Below the pieces are notes generated by a model. The model saw nothing but the letters and a program-made list of their open reading frames with translations, had not been told where the DNA came from and did no database searches. A stretch of 64,000 nucleotides of DNA from Atherix ibis (Eukaryota; Arthropoda; Insecta; Diptera; Athericidae): contig OY282605.1 in the NCBI GenBank assembly GCA_958298945.1, positions 119,098,267 through 119,162,266 of the forward strand, given 5' to 3'. Positions 22,641 through 34,345 of the stretch are shown one piece after another. Position 1 is the first letter of the stretch. Each line of letters starts with the position of its first letter. A program made the translations under genes and the position numbers.

Positions 22641-23032
22641 CGAGGGTCGTTCAATAAGTCCTTACAAAAAGATGGAAAGAAACTGTTTTTTAAAAAAAAA
22701 AATTTTTTATTTTTCAACATAATCTCCTTTTAGCTCTATACACTTTTCCAACCGTTTTTCCAAAAATTTTATCCCGTCCAAAAAATAGGATTTCGGAAGT
22801 TCTGCAAAATACTCATCCGTTTGAGCAATGACGTCCTCGTTGGAAGTGAACCGTCGTCCGCCAAGCCATTTCTTCAGATTGGGGAAAAGAAAATAGTCAC
22901 TCGGGGCCAAATCTGCTGAATAAGCGGGATGCTGCAACAATTCCATTCTCAATTCCACAATTTTGGCCATGGAAACAGCGCAGGTGTGCACACGTGCATT
23001 GTCCTGATGCAAGAGGATTTTTTTCTTCTTCA
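22641..23032 (-). mobile_element. Mariner copy D (3' part), innermost of the nest
   Basis: Begins after TA (22639-22640) with CGAGGGTCGTTCAATAAGTC, the same terminus as copies B and C. It encodes on the minus strand the last ~105 residues of that transposase in one open frame: LHQDNARVHTC, YSADLAPSDYFLFPNLKKW and the end KGDYVEK. The homopolymer before LHQDN has seven A and keeps the frame. The 5' two thirds and the other terminus are missing; at about 23032 the sequence passes directly back into mariner E, so a deletion removed the rest together with a few E codons. Confidence 0.9.
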
Positions 23033-23845
23033 GATGGGAGAAGGTAAATAAATAATACAAATCTAAAAAAAAAATGTTTAATTGTATAAAAAAAAACCGG
23101 TCAAATAGTAATCACCTCATCGTTTTAACCAAATATTTTGTGGATGATCAATTTTTTTCATATTACGGAAGCAATTTCTATCCTAAGTCATTGAATTTTG
23201 CCATGACAATGTCACAAGTTTTGATGAAAGAGAATTTTTTCTTTGCCAAATGCGGATCATTGAAATGATCCAATAAGTTGGCTAATACTCACTATTCATT
23301 ATTTTGTCCTTTCTAATGTAATAGACGTGGAGTATGCCGATTAAGTCACCTTATCCTTTTTTGGCGGTGGTTGACGACGGAAAATTCACTGTTTGGGCTG
23401 TTCTTTGGTCTCTGCTATGCTGTTATGAATCCATGGTTTGTCTGCACTTATGAATCGACTCCCAATATCATTCGAATTGCGCCTTATTATTACCAACAAT
23501 CCCTTTAAAGTTGTCATACGTGCGTGTCAATTGTGAGCAATCACGGCACCCATGTTGAAGAAAACTTTCTCATATCCAAATGGGTGATTACAATATTCTG
23601 CACTCATTCTATTGAGAAACTGACAGCTCTGAGGAAAACAAATACAATATCATTGCTCGATATTCGTACAAAATCACCAAAATTGTTTATTTTTATTGGA
23701 TGTTACTCGTAAATTAAATGATGCACCTGCCTCAAGTTTTTCAGAGGATTTTCATGTTACCTGTGATATATGAAAAATATACTTGATGCTATAGTAGCTG
23801 CGTCATCTTTTGCAAAGGCCAGGTATTAATCATACAACCCTGATA

Positions 23846-24610
23846 TTATTTTTATATCAGTTTTCTTAAGAGAAATATGTTTTTTTTTTATTTTAAACAA
23901 AAGAATGTGGTAAAAAATTGCTAAAATTTTTTATAAAAAATAAAATGCACACAATAGGATCTTTAAATAAATCCAAAATAGAGAAAATATATTTGCAGAA
24001 GTGCCATCTAGTTACGAATTACCGAAATTAATTTATTTTCAATTCGGGACGTAATAATTTTATCATATTAGAAAGCAATTCTCATATTTTATGAATAATG
24101 GGATCTATTTTTGTTTAACAAAATATAAAAAGTACGAGTTTTCTCTAAACTGCATTTTTTATTTAAAAAAATCTCAGGCAAAATATTCTTTGATAAATTC
24201 CAAAAGGAAAAATTATCGTAATTTTTTTCCTATAATCCTAAAAGTGTCGATATTTTTTACGTTCAAAATTTTTTCATTCCGATCACCCAAGCACTGGTTT
24301 AAATCGTGCATTTATGACTCCGGATTGTGTTTTGGCGAAATGTTTATTTAGTGAGAAATATTTTTATTGATTATATTTTTATAGTAAATTAAAATATATT
24401 ATATAAAGTTTAAGAATATTCATCAACAAATCTCGAAATATCATTAAATGGTGATTTTTCTATTACATAAAGAGTTATTCAATTTGTATTTGGGAATGTA
24501 AAGGTTAATAAAATATATTCCGAATTCATATTTTTAATTTGTCATATATTATCCATAAAAAATAATGTTTTTTGCATGCGTCGATCTTTTTGCGATAGTT
24601 TTGATGAATT
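23846..24610. other. AT-rich interval, nothing recognised
   Basis: No coding motif or terminal repeat found; a few open stretches of fewer than 90 codons with low-complexity composition. Confidence 0.5.
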
Positions 24611-24619
24611 TTCGGAAAA

Positions 24620-25010
24620 TTTTCGGCTATAATTCAGTCACTACTTGACCGATATTTTTTTTAAAACGATCTTTAGTTTAAAGAATATTTGTGCGTAAAT
24701 AGTTTGTTTTTCAGATAAAAGTTGGATGGCGTCAAATTGCACGATCTTGATGGTCAACCGGCCTCAACAAATCTCGAAATTAAACCTTCTGGGGAACTTT
24801 TTGCATAATAAAGCTAAAATTTAGTTTGCTGTATACCTTGTGGTGTCCATTTGTTAAAGTCAAAAAAAAAATTTCAAGTACGTGGCAAAAATAGTGGGTT
24901 ACCATATGTCTTCTTCTTCATTTTCAAACAAACACAGCCCCATGAAATGTTTAGATCAAAATCTACACGACACATTCACTTTTCGCAGATACAAGGGCTT
25001 GTTCATAGTC
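24620..25010 (-). mobile_element. DD41D transposase fragment
   Basis: On the minus strand the segment reads, with frameshifts, MGLCLFENEEEDIW (matching the GPYFFENE block), a damaged second-Asp block and PSRSCNLTPSN at about 24760-24725, matching the PPRSCDLTPLDF third-Asp block of the rosa-like DD41D group. Catalytic Asp residues are changed to Asn. No termini seen. Confidence 0.65.
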
Positions 25011-25289
25011 CTTTGTAGATTTTAAATTCCTTACATAAATATTTATGTATCCATCGAGTATATTATTAGCACAATTTTAAAGATTGTTAAAAAGAAAAAT
25101 GTTATTACGGCATATTCAAAGCTTTTGTAGAAATTTTCTACAATTTTACAGAAATATTTGAAAACTATTTGATCTATAATATTAGATGGCGAGGTTTATA
25201 CTAAACAAATTTTATATGAAAAAATTTTTATAGTTGCCATTTAATAAAATGACATTACCATACTTACCAAACAGCATAATGAATAGCTC

Positions 25290-25430
25290 TCTATTTGGAT
25301 TAGACCAAAAAGAGTGTTTAAGTGTTCAACAGTAAAGCATACAAATTTGACAGGCCGCCATTTTAAAAAGAGTTAGTTATGATAATTTATATTTTGCATA
25401 TGTCAAGTGTAGAAATGTCATTTTTTTTTT
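25290..25430. repeat. Dispersed repeat shared with the leader of element G
   Basis: The words TTGGATTAGACCAAA, AAGCATACAAATTTGACAGG and CCGCCATTTTAAAAA, in this order, also occur at about 7645-7790 inside the leader of element G. The element H leader lacks them, so this is a separate repeat that inserted into G. Confidence 0.6.
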
Positions 25431-26815
25431 TAAATGAGTGAAAAAAAAATCTATTTTCATTGTTATGAGCAAATAAAATTCATAAATTATCCATGAATTA
25501 GCTTTGCGTTATGATAACATGACAGTGGGGCGCGCTGATAAGGCAGAAAGGGGCTTTTTAACGATGTCTCTTTACATTATTAAAAATTGTTAAATTCTGA
25601 ATGGGATAACTGAATATATGGTTTTGCAAAAGGTGTATCCCTTTTTCTAGTACACCGTGTACAAAAAAATAATACGCACATTCCTCCAATGTTTTTTTAA
25701 TAATTTATTTATTTGCGTCGACTAGGTAGTCTTAAAAACTTTAACTTAAATATCTCGTCTTCAATGTGGTTTTTAGCATATCTTTTCCTCTTAAATTTTT
25801 GCTACTCTTTTTTGCATTCTAAAAATATAGTTAGAAAATTTTTAAGTAATTTTCGTAGGTGCATAAATTTAAAAACTTTCGAAACACCTGTCATTATTTC
25901 TGAACCTTCCACAGTTATAAGAACATAAAATAATTAACAAAATTCAGTTTTCAAAAAGTTTACAGAGCATAAAATATTATTTTTACAAACCGAAAATTTT
26001 CAGTAACAATCACCTCATATAGCTACGTCACAAATAGACAGTGACAAGATAATGGCATAAATTCAATAAACCAAAATAAATAATTTCATATAATTTTCTC
26101 GTCTCTACAATGTTGCATTGTAGAGAACGTTGAAAAATGAACATTTACAAATTATTAATGAACAATGAACAGGAGGAGAACATGACGAAAATTTATGAAC
26201 ACCTGGCATCCATGTATTTTATCATGTTCCTGTTCATTGATTTTAAATTAATCTCGAAAGGATAACGTGCATTCTGTAAAGTGTTACTAGTACGCGTACT
26301 CTTCTACTCAAACAATCTGTTCGACATAAAATTTTATCGATTCTGTGTACTCCCAAATGACTGTCATTCCCTCCCTTCCTTCCTTCTAAGTTAGTCTGCT
26401 CTGTTTTGAAGACATCTGGAAGGCACCCTTAAATTTTACTTACGAGAAAAAATTTGTCTATTTTTCCTTGATTCGAGAAATATTTTGACAATTAAATAAT
26501 AAAAAAATTTTTTTTTTTTTTAAGTAAAATTTATTTTGTGTAAATTTGTTGTTACTCTTAAAATTATGAACTTTCTCTTATAAAAATTATTTAAAAAAAC
26601 AATAAATAACAAAGAAAAAAACCAAATTTTTCGAATAATTATTAAATTTTTTTTTTATATAAGAAAAACTTAAAATTAAAATTAAAACTAATTATTTTAA
26701 TTTTTAATTTTTTAAGGCGCAATTAATTTTTATTCAAAACTGCTTCGAATATTTCCAGAACTGAAGAGGAATAGTTTTTTTTGCTAGTTTTTAATATTTT
26801 TTTATTTTTTTTTTA
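25431..26815. other. AT-rich interval with two short hairpins
   Basis: 26102-26126 is an 11-bp perfect inverted repeat with a three-base loop (TCTCTACAATG arm). 26163-26174 and 26228-26239 (CAATGAACAGGA and its complement) form a 12-bp stem that extends past a 5-base bulge to about 20 pairs. No gene recognised. Confidence 0.6.
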
Positions 26816-26817
26816 TT

Positions 26818-27992
26818 TGACAGGTTTTCATTTCTACGTTACACATAGACATGAGAACACAGTCGCTCCTATGGAGCATATAGCGGCACTAGAGACTCTG
26901 TGAACTCTTTCTATCTGCTTCTGTCTTGAGCTACCCTTTTTATTTCCGACCATGATTTGCCAGTTTGTTGGTGTTCGCGCTCGACTGATCTTCTCCAAGT
27001 GGTCCTTGGACGTCCTCTGCTGCGATTGCCCTGTGGGTTCCAATCTAGTACCATCCTTGCTATGTCCGTGGGTGGTTTTCGCAAGGTGTGGCCAATCCAA
27101 CTCCATTTCCTGCGTTTGATATCAGCTAGCAGGGGTATTTGCTTCGTGAGAAGAAGCAGCTCATCGTTCGTTATCCAGTTCGGCCAGAAGATCTTGCTTA
27201 TACGCCTCAAGCATCTGTTCACAAATGTTTGAGGCTTACGAGTCGTGCTGTCGGTTATTTTCCATGTTTCGCAGCCGTACAGCAGGACTGGCTTGACGTT
27301 TGAACAAAATATTCGAAGTTTGAGTGCTATGGAGAGGTGGTAGGAACGCCACCAAGTGAGGTGTACGCTTCTCGCGCCTTGTTGATGCGCGTTTGGATGT
27401 CTATTTCAGTTCCACCATCCTTGCTGAGCATGCTGCGAAGGTAGCAGAACTTTTCGACATCTTCAACTTGGGTACCGTGTAGCATCAAGGGCCTCTCGCA
27501 GGTGGCGCCGATACGCATCAATTTGGTGTGCTTGATGTTTATTCTCATCCCAACTTCTTCGGCGTTGGAGGCCGGAGCATTCAGTTTCTCCTGAATGCCG
27601 TTGAAGGTGTGGGACATGAGGCATATGTCGTGGGCGTAGTCCAGGTCGTGGAGCTTCTCACGCAGTGTCCACTGGATACCGTTGCTGGCTGTGTTGTTAG
27701 TGCGTTGAAGGACTAGGTCTACGGCGATTATGAAGAGGATGGGCAAGATTACGCAACCCTGCCTGACTACTCTCGAGATGTTGAATGGATCACTGTTTCG
27801 TCCTTTGAAGCGCCTTCTTCACGGGGCCTCTCGGTATAGTTCTCGGATGAGATCGGTGATGGCCTGAGGGATGCCTAGTTCCACCAGAGCACTCCAGATG
27901 GCGTCGCGAGAAATCATGTCAAAGGCTCTTTCGAAGTCAACGAAGAGAAGATAGAGCGGGCTGTTCCATTCGTTCGACTGTTCAATGATCAT
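26818..27992 (-). mobile_element. 5'-truncated non-LTR retrotransposon (RT plus C terminus)
   Basis: GC-richer than its surroundings, so probably younger. Minus-strand order: LYLLFVDFERAFDMI (27940-27890, RT palm with catalytic FD), LVELGIPQAITDLI, VVRQGCVILPILFIIAVDLVLQ (27760-27700), LHDLDYAHDICLMSH (27660-27615, active-site box YADD changed to YAHD), the CYLRSMLSKDGGTEIDIQTRI block, then NRCLRRISKIFWPNWI, RRKWSWIGHTLRK and RSRGRPRTTWRRSVEREHQQ to about 26900. It ends in an A-rich tail (complement of 26790-26818, AAATAAAAAAAAAATAAAAA). The 5' truncation near 27992 and several frameshifts make it inactive. Confidence 0.9.
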
Positions 27993-28519
27993 TCATAATT
28001 TTATTATGAATTTTTAAAAAAAATATTTTTTTAAGAAAACTTTAATTTTAGGATTTGCTTAAACTTTTAGGATCTTCTATTTTTCATCTTAAAATCCCAT
28101 CTTTCATCTAAAACTTATTGTATTAAAAAAACGAAATCAGTTCCATTTTTGAAGATTCAAGAAATCTGATTCAAAAATATTCTAGATTAAATTCTAAATT
28201 AAGAAATATCTTGCAGATTTTTTTCATCAACCTTAACCTTTTGATAAGATTAACGTTGAAATTTAATAAAAGTTTCAATATGTAGCAACGAATCAAACCA
28301 GTAGCATTCACAGTGTCCACTGAGCATCACTTCAGATTCCTGCGTCGCAAATTGAATGCCGAATTGTTCAGACGTGAGCTCTCGGTCAATTCAAATTAGA
28401 TCAAATTAGTTCAAATTAGTTCATGTGTTTAACTATTAAAATAGAAAAGAATTTTCAATTTATAATATTAAAAAGTAAGAAAGCCAAAATTAAAATTGTC
28501 TAAAAGTGAAAAAAGATAA
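27993..28519. other. AT-rich interval, nothing recognised
   Basis: No coding motif. A triplicated short word TCAAATTAG(A/T) occurs near 28388-28420. Confidence 0.45.
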
Positions 28520-31320
28520 TGGGTGATTTTTTAAAGGTTTATTTGAATTGATAAATCCATGCGTGCCATTTATTATTTTAAAATTATCTTATATAAATGT
28601 TGACCACAAATATGTTTTAAGGGATCGATGCGAGGGGTCCAATTTTGAACAACTTTTTCCAACATCTCGGCTGGTGTCTCGCTAATAACACGTGTAAAGC
28701 TGCAAGTGACGCCAGTTTATCGGCACAGGCAAATGATTTCGCAGCCGCACATAAAAAATAGTCTAGAGGCGTCAAATCGCAAGAGCTAGACGGCCAACTC
28801 ATCGGTCCGCAATATGAGAAAACTTGCTCACCCAACTCATCTCTTAATACATATTGTCCATTATTTGACGTGCTGTGTGGCATCTAGCACCGTTTTGTTA
28901 AAACCACATGTCGACCAGTTGCAGTTCTGGCATTCTTGGCAAAAAAAGTGAATTATTCTGGGTGCAATGCCAGTTCTTCTTTTGCCTGTGGTTATTCATC
29001 AGACCAAATATGACAATTTTGTTTTATCACACAACCATTCAACCAGAAATAAACTTCGTCGCTGAATGAACGTTTTTTTTCTGGCAACATACGGATTTTC
29101 TGATCATCTTTCTGGCAACATACGGATTCTAACCTGAACAAACTGCTCCTCTTTTGAGGCGATCCACGAATTGACTCTTTGTAAGTTTGGAAGTGCTGCT
29201 CAGCCAGGCCACGCGTCATCGATAGGAAGAGGTAGTAGTCAGAATGGGTGATATCTGGATAATACGGTGGGTTGGGCAGGACGTCCCATTTCAGTATTTC
29301 CAGGTAGGCTTTAACCACCTTAGCAACATGTAATGTGGGAGTTTTTCCTTCAATGCTCTGCTCAAACGCATCAATTTTCTTCGGTAGCGTGCTCCTGTGA
29401 TGGTTTCACGCGGTTGCAACGAGCTGATCTATGCTATGGGATTATCGCGACTTTTCATCGCCAGTCATAATACGATCCAGAAAACCCTTCCTTTTCTGCC
29501 ATTGGAGCAGCTGTTCGCATGTGAAAAAATGCCTTTCGACGTGTCTCGGCTTCAACTCGTATAGCACCCAATTTCCTTTCTTTTGGATTATTTCCAAGGC
29601 TTTCAAACGATAGGAAATGTCTTGTTGAGTCACAGCTAATGAATCTGCAAGTTATTGATGCGTTTGACATGGATCTTTATTCAGTAATGCCTTCAATTCT
29701 GCATCTTCAAAATTTTTCATCGGTCAGGGACGCTACTGTTTTTCCACGTCGAAATCACCACTTTTGCAGCACTGGAACCATTGGTGACACGTTCTCTTAC
29801 TAATTACAAGCCTCAACCATAAGTTTCTATAATCATTCGACTTACACATACCTCAGCCGCAGATTTTGTCGAATTGTAGGATTCACAAATGTAATGATGA
29901 GGAGTTGTTGACAGATGCCTAGGCTTATTTGACATTTCTGATTTACCATTTTGGACGAGAATTTACTGCTGACGCCATCTATGTTCTAAGACCAAAAATT
30001 TGACACTTTGGCAGGTCGTTCGCCTGCAGTTCTTGCATGAGCTGTATTTGACAATCTTTCAGACTAAGATCCTTACGTAAAATCGTCCACATAGTCGAGT
30101 AACACAATCCCAATTGCTGTGAACGGCGAAGGATGGACAAATCGCGGTCTTCATCAACACTGGATGGACTCTATGCTCTATCGGGTTAGTGGTTTGATGT
30201 CCAATAACGTAAAATAGCTACCAAATATTGTCACTATGACTTGAATTGCTTGCTCAGTAGGTCGATTAACTGCGCCAAAGATATTTTGCACAAAGCACGA
30301 ATTTTGATAATAAAATTCAATAATTCAGAAACTTACTTCGGATGTAACCCTTTTCACGATGAAATGGCAATGCTAACTGAGCACTTTTTACTTTGACACA
30401 CGTCACATATCACACGTAATCTGTTAAAAATAAAAACATAAAAACCAAACAGCAAAAAAATCATCCGATACATTAATTCTAAAACGATTTCCAGTTTTAA
30501 TTTTAAGAAATTTTTCTTAATAAAAAATTATATTTTAACCTTTTATTTTTCAATGGAAAACTTTCAATGTTAAAAATTTATTTATGTAAAAAAAAAATTT
30601 TCTAATAAAAGCACAGCAAAATTGAATTTTACAAAAAAAAAATATAGCAAATATCAAAAAAAAACTACATTGTTTATTAAATATCAATAATTTATTTAGC
30701 TACAAAAAAAATGCTTAAAAATTTTAATAAAAAAGTGAATTTAAATTTAAAAAAAGCAACAAATTTTGAATTTCATAAAAATTTTCAACTCTGCAAAAAA
30801 TTGGATTGTTTTCTCTTTACAAAATGTATTTTTAATGTAATTCTTTAGAAGAAAAAACGGTCTTATTCTTAGAACAAAAGTTAGTATTTTTTAATACTAA
30901 ACTGTAAAAAAAAAAAAAACAAATAAAAAAATATCAAATTAAAATAAAAATAAAAAGCGAATATAAAAAGTTAAAACATTTTGTGTTTATTATGGTTACC
31001 CTTAAAAGTCTCTTTTAATTGGCAACTATTTTAAAGTAAATTTAACACTTTTAATAATTTATATTTAACATTAACAGTTGTGAAAGCAGAGCACTGTCAT
31101 TTTATAGATTTTAAATATATTTATTATTTAGGATAAGATTTTTTTTTAAAAGTAATTTTGCCATTTTATATAATTGATCTTTGATTTACCGAAATATCTT
31201 GTAAATTTGTAAAAGAAATTCTGCAAAAGTGATGATTATAACGTAAACGCACTTTTGTCGCTTTAAAAGGAGGTCGTTGCCTTCATATAAAAATATCTGA
31301 AAACTTACAAGTGAATACAG
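28520..31320 (-). mobile_element. DD41D element H with AT-rich leader, split by mariner I
   Basis: Minus strand. The leader (31320-30420) is homologous to 7426-8470 (element G) in inverted orientation. The N-terminal transposase part lies at 30350-29990 (ending ELQANDLPKCQIFG). After the mariner I insertion it resumes at about 29076 with SFSDEVYFWLNGCVIKQNCHIW (first-Asp block), a damaged second-Asp block (near 28885-28850) and SSSCDLTPLDYFL (third-Asp block, 28800-28760). The C terminus ends near 28620. Many stops; inactive. The protein family is the same as element G. Confidence 0.8.
29077..29988 (-). mobile_element. Mariner (DD34D) copy I nested in element H
   Basis: Minus-strand transposase pieces in order: a DNA-binding domain (29940-29650), QDISYRLKALEIIQKKGNWVLYELKPRHVERHFFTCEQLL in parts (29630-29520), GFLDRIMTGDEK (first Asp), HVAKVVKAYLEILKWDVLPNPP and DITHSDYYLFLSM (third-Asp block, near 29240), then IRMLPEK at about 29085 where it fuses to element H sequence. 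The word CTGGCAACATACGGATT is duplicated near 29084 and 29111. Terminal repeats are lost on at least the 3' side. Inactive. Confidence 0.8.
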
Positions 31321-31339
31321 AGAGCGGTCGTGATAGTAT

Positions 31340-31800
31340 TAAAAAGTAACTGTGTCATGTGTATTTTGGTCTGAAGGTGTTATGGGCCCGTAATTGTTTG
31401 AAAATCTCAGATTATACCACGTGAAAATCAGGTTTTCTTACTAAAAGCCTTTGAACATTTATAATTTTAACCAAAAGGTTAAAATTATAAATTTTAAACT
31501 TTATTGCACAAAAAAAAATCCAAGGACGTGTCAGTTCGAAATTTGTTGATCTAAATTCATTTCGAAGATCGTGCGATTTTACTGCTGTTGAACTGTTTCT
31601 TCTAAAGTTTCATAAAAGATCATATTTGTGCAGATAATTTTTTTGAACATTTAAAAACTAACATTCATCAAGTAATGGCCTCATTATAGCCCCAAATTAT
31701 GTAAAAAAATCATCGCAAATTACAATAAAAATGATTGAGTCCTAAAAGATATTTTATGGCAATTACTTGAATAATTATTATATTTTTAAATAATGGCAAG
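31340..31800 (+). mobile_element. DD41D transposase fragment
   Basis: Plus strand, frameshifted: VFWSEGVMGP-LFEN (GPYFFEN block, near 31365-31410), RRSCDFTAVELFLLKF near 31565-31610 (CDLTPLDFFLWGF block, catalytic Asp lost) and a decayed C-terminal part to about 31790. A perfect 15-bp palindromic stem around AAAA (31459-31492) is in the middle. Confidence 0.6.
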
Positions 31801-32015
31801 GTTTATACAATATAAAACCCAAAAAATAAAAAATCAATAACTTTATAATTAGAAAATTTAAACTGGATAAGCTCTTATAAATAAAAAAAATGGTAAAAAT
31901 TTTCCTAATAAAATTCAATCTTTTTGTAAGAATAACGAAAAAGAATCTCTTCCAAAGAGTGGATTATGAAAAAAATCTTTTTTTTAAAAATCACTTAAAA
32001 TTTAAAAAAAAAAAA

Positions 32016-33275
32016 AAATAATAATAACAAAATTAGAAATTTTGGAAAAAACAACATTTTTTCGGCAAGTATGAGATTTTCAAGAAAAGAATATACAATT
32101 TGCACTCATAGATGGCACCACACCTCATAGATGGCACTACATAATTCTAAGACTTATTTTGGTCTATGGAACGTTATTAGTAGTCATAAAAAATAGGAGA
32201 CATTTTATTTTTTTTGAACAATTTGTTATTATTTGAAAACATTTGGTTTGATGTCCAATAACGCGATTATGACGACTATAAAATGGTCGAATTTTGATAG
32301 TAAAATTTAATAATTTATAAGCATTGTTCGAATTTAATAATTTGTGTAAGCATTGTTCGAATGTGGCAATACTAATTGTGCACTATTAATTTTGAAGCAC
32401 ATCATGTGTCACGCGTGATTTTTCAAAAATAAAAACATGAAAAATATAACGAAAAAAAATTAACAATTTGGTTCCATAATTTGCTATCAAAATATATTTT
32501 TTTTTAAATCAATATAATTAAAAAAAAAGAATAACAATATTAGAACTTTTGGAAAAAAACCATTTTTTGGGCAAGTATGAGATTTAAAAAAAAAGAATAT
32601 ACAATTTGCACTCATCGATGGCACCACACCTCATAGATGGCACTACATAATTCTAAGACTTATTTTGGTCTATGGAACGTTATTAGTAGTCATAAAAAAT
32701 AGGAGACATTTTTTTTTTTTTTTGAACAATTTGTTATTATTTGAAAACATTTGGTTTGATGTCCAATAACGCGATTATAACGACTATAAAATGGTCGAAT
32801 TTTGATAGTAAAATTTAATAATTTCGAAGCATTGTTCGAATTTAATAATTTGTGTAAGCATTGTTCGAATGTGGCAATACTAATTGTGCACTTTTGATTT
32901 TGAAGCATATCATGTGTCACGCGTGATTTGTCAAAAATAAAAACATGAAAAATATAACAAAAAAGAATCTCTTCCAAAGAATGGAAAAATATTTTATCAA
33001 ATTTACAATTTGGTTCCATAATTTGCTATTAAAATATATATATTTTTTTAAATCAGTAAAATTTAAAAAAAAAAAGAATAACAATATTGGAATTTTTGGG
33101 AAAAAAAAACATTTTTTGGGCAAGTAAAAGATTTTAAAAAAAAAGAATATTCAATTTGCACTCATAGATGGCAGCACAGTATTTTAGTAGAAACTTACCA
33201 ACACTAAGACTCATTTCGGTCTATAGAACGTTATTAGTAGTCATAAAAAAATAGAAGAAATTATTATTTTTTTTT
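32016..33275. repeat. Tandem repeat of ~506-550 bp containing DD41D leader pieces
   Basis: The phrase TGCACTCAT(A/C)GATGGCA begins at 32101, 32607 and 33157, and long flanking stretches agree, for example TTGGAAAAAA...GGCAAGTA before and GGTCTAT(G/A)GAACGTTATTAGTA after. Units one and two each also contain TTTGGTTTGATGTCCAATAA and ATCATGTGTCACGCGTGATT, words from the 5' end of the DD41D elements G and H, so an internally deleted transposon end has been captured in the repeat. Unit three lacks that part. Confidence 0.85.
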
Positions 33276-33348
33276 TTTTTTCTTTAGAACAATTTGTTAT
33301 ATTGTGAAAATGTTTTATTTATTTTTATCTAAATTTATCTTCTTTTAA

Positions 33349-33673
33349 GTCTGAAAGGGAAATTCCGAAGAAGAAAAAACCACTAGAGAAGTTTGCGTCA
33401 TTATTGAATGTTGTAAGAATTCCTCGCGTTGTTATTCAAATGAATTTGTTGGGTGAACATGTAGTGATTTATGGCCTTCGTGTTCTGATAATATCATTAA
33501 ATATCTTTTATAGAATAAATTCCGCCAAGCTTGGATATTTTGATACTTTGATAGAACAAAAATATGCTCCAGAAATTCCAATTTGGATACTATTTTACAG
33601 GGAATTAAAAAAGAATGGAAGTGAAATTTTCTCAACTAGAAAATCTTTTTTTCTTCTATTCCACATAATTTAA
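33349..33673 (+). CDS. Possible coding exon, unknown
   Basis: After an acceptor-like TCTTCTTTTAAG, one frame stays open for about 108 codons to a stop at 33671-33673. It starts SEREIPKKKKPLEKF and includes RIPRVVIQMNLLGEHVVIY and FDTLIEQKYAPEIPIW. Amino acid variety is better than in chance AT-rich frames, but I recognise no family, see no start codon upstream, and repeat sequence lies immediately to the left. It may be a terminal exon, an exon of a decayed gene or part of an unidentified transposon. Confidence 0.25.
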
Positions 33674-34345
33674 TGATATTATTGTATATTTTTATTGATT
33701 CCATTTTTTTTAAGGATATTTTTCCAAATCTATAAGAAACAACTTAAAGAGTCTCCTTGACCTTTTCCATTTAGATTTTGGCTCTCAAAGTACACAACTT
33801 AACCACAAGTGTTTTCAGTTTTGTGCATATTTGGGTTAGAGGATCATAACAATTATGGAAATTATAAGCGATAATAGAATTTGACTTTGGAAGAATTTGT
33901 TATATGTAAAAAATAGTAGTTATTATAATAATAGTAATAATTTTTGGTGAAAAAAAGAAGTCTTTGCAATATGTAAATGAGTAAATGTGGAACTGAGTGC
34001 TTATAAATTTATTGTAGAATGGATAATGTAAGAGGATTGAAATGTAGCTAAATGAATAAATTCGATTTGATGATGGTTTGATGAAAAATTACTGCATTTT
34101 TAAATACGTTCTTGAATTATGAAATATGAATAATTCATGAATGGAAATAGGTTTTTCTCTAGTTTGATTTTTGTTGATGGTCTTATGGCATGGAAGAATC
34201 TATAACAATTTTTTTTAAGCAAGGCATACGCTTTCGGTAAACCACGAAATTGAAACAATTACTTTTTCTTTAATTGAATATGATTTTTTCTTAAATATTA
34301 TATATTTTTATTTTAATTAGTAAACATTTTTAACAGTCTTTTTTT

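Larger units (their letters stand above)
21525..23100 (+). mobile_element. Mariner copy E, inserted in F and itself interrupted by D
   Basis: Plus-strand mariner of a different subfamily. The left end near 21525 reads TTGGGTGTATGCAAAAGTTA, a typical terminus of TTGGGTTGGTGCAAAAG type, and a degraded complementary end (TATTTGACCGG) is near 23095. Coding pieces in order: TKNICEVYGADVIKVRQVRRWFTKFRSG (DNA-binding, 21770-21870), WIPHQLSAANLLDRV, GDEKWVVYNNV (first Asp, ~22130), CVWWDCKGIVYFELL (22240-22290), VVFHHDNARPHV (second Asp) and PPYFPDLAPSNFHLF (third-Asp position changed to Asn). After D, RWEKVNK resumes the C terminus near 23033. Stops and frameshifts make it inactive. Confidence 0.8.
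21399..23843 (-). mobile_element. Mariner copy F, outermost of a three-deep nest
   Basis: Left terminus CAAGGGCTGTATGATAAATG and the right terminus (complement begins TCAGGGTTGTATGATTAATA) form an imperfect inverted repeat of about 33 bp, flanked by TA at 21397-21398 and 23844-23845. On the minus strand the right half (23740-23110) has decayed mariner coding sequence: PWIH..ETKEQPKQ (first-Asp block), PPKK, KILFHQ (second-Asp block) and KIFG-NDEVI. The C terminus YWTKYIKLKGDD is on the other side of the insertion (about 21510-21480). Mariner E lies between. Confidence 0.75.
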
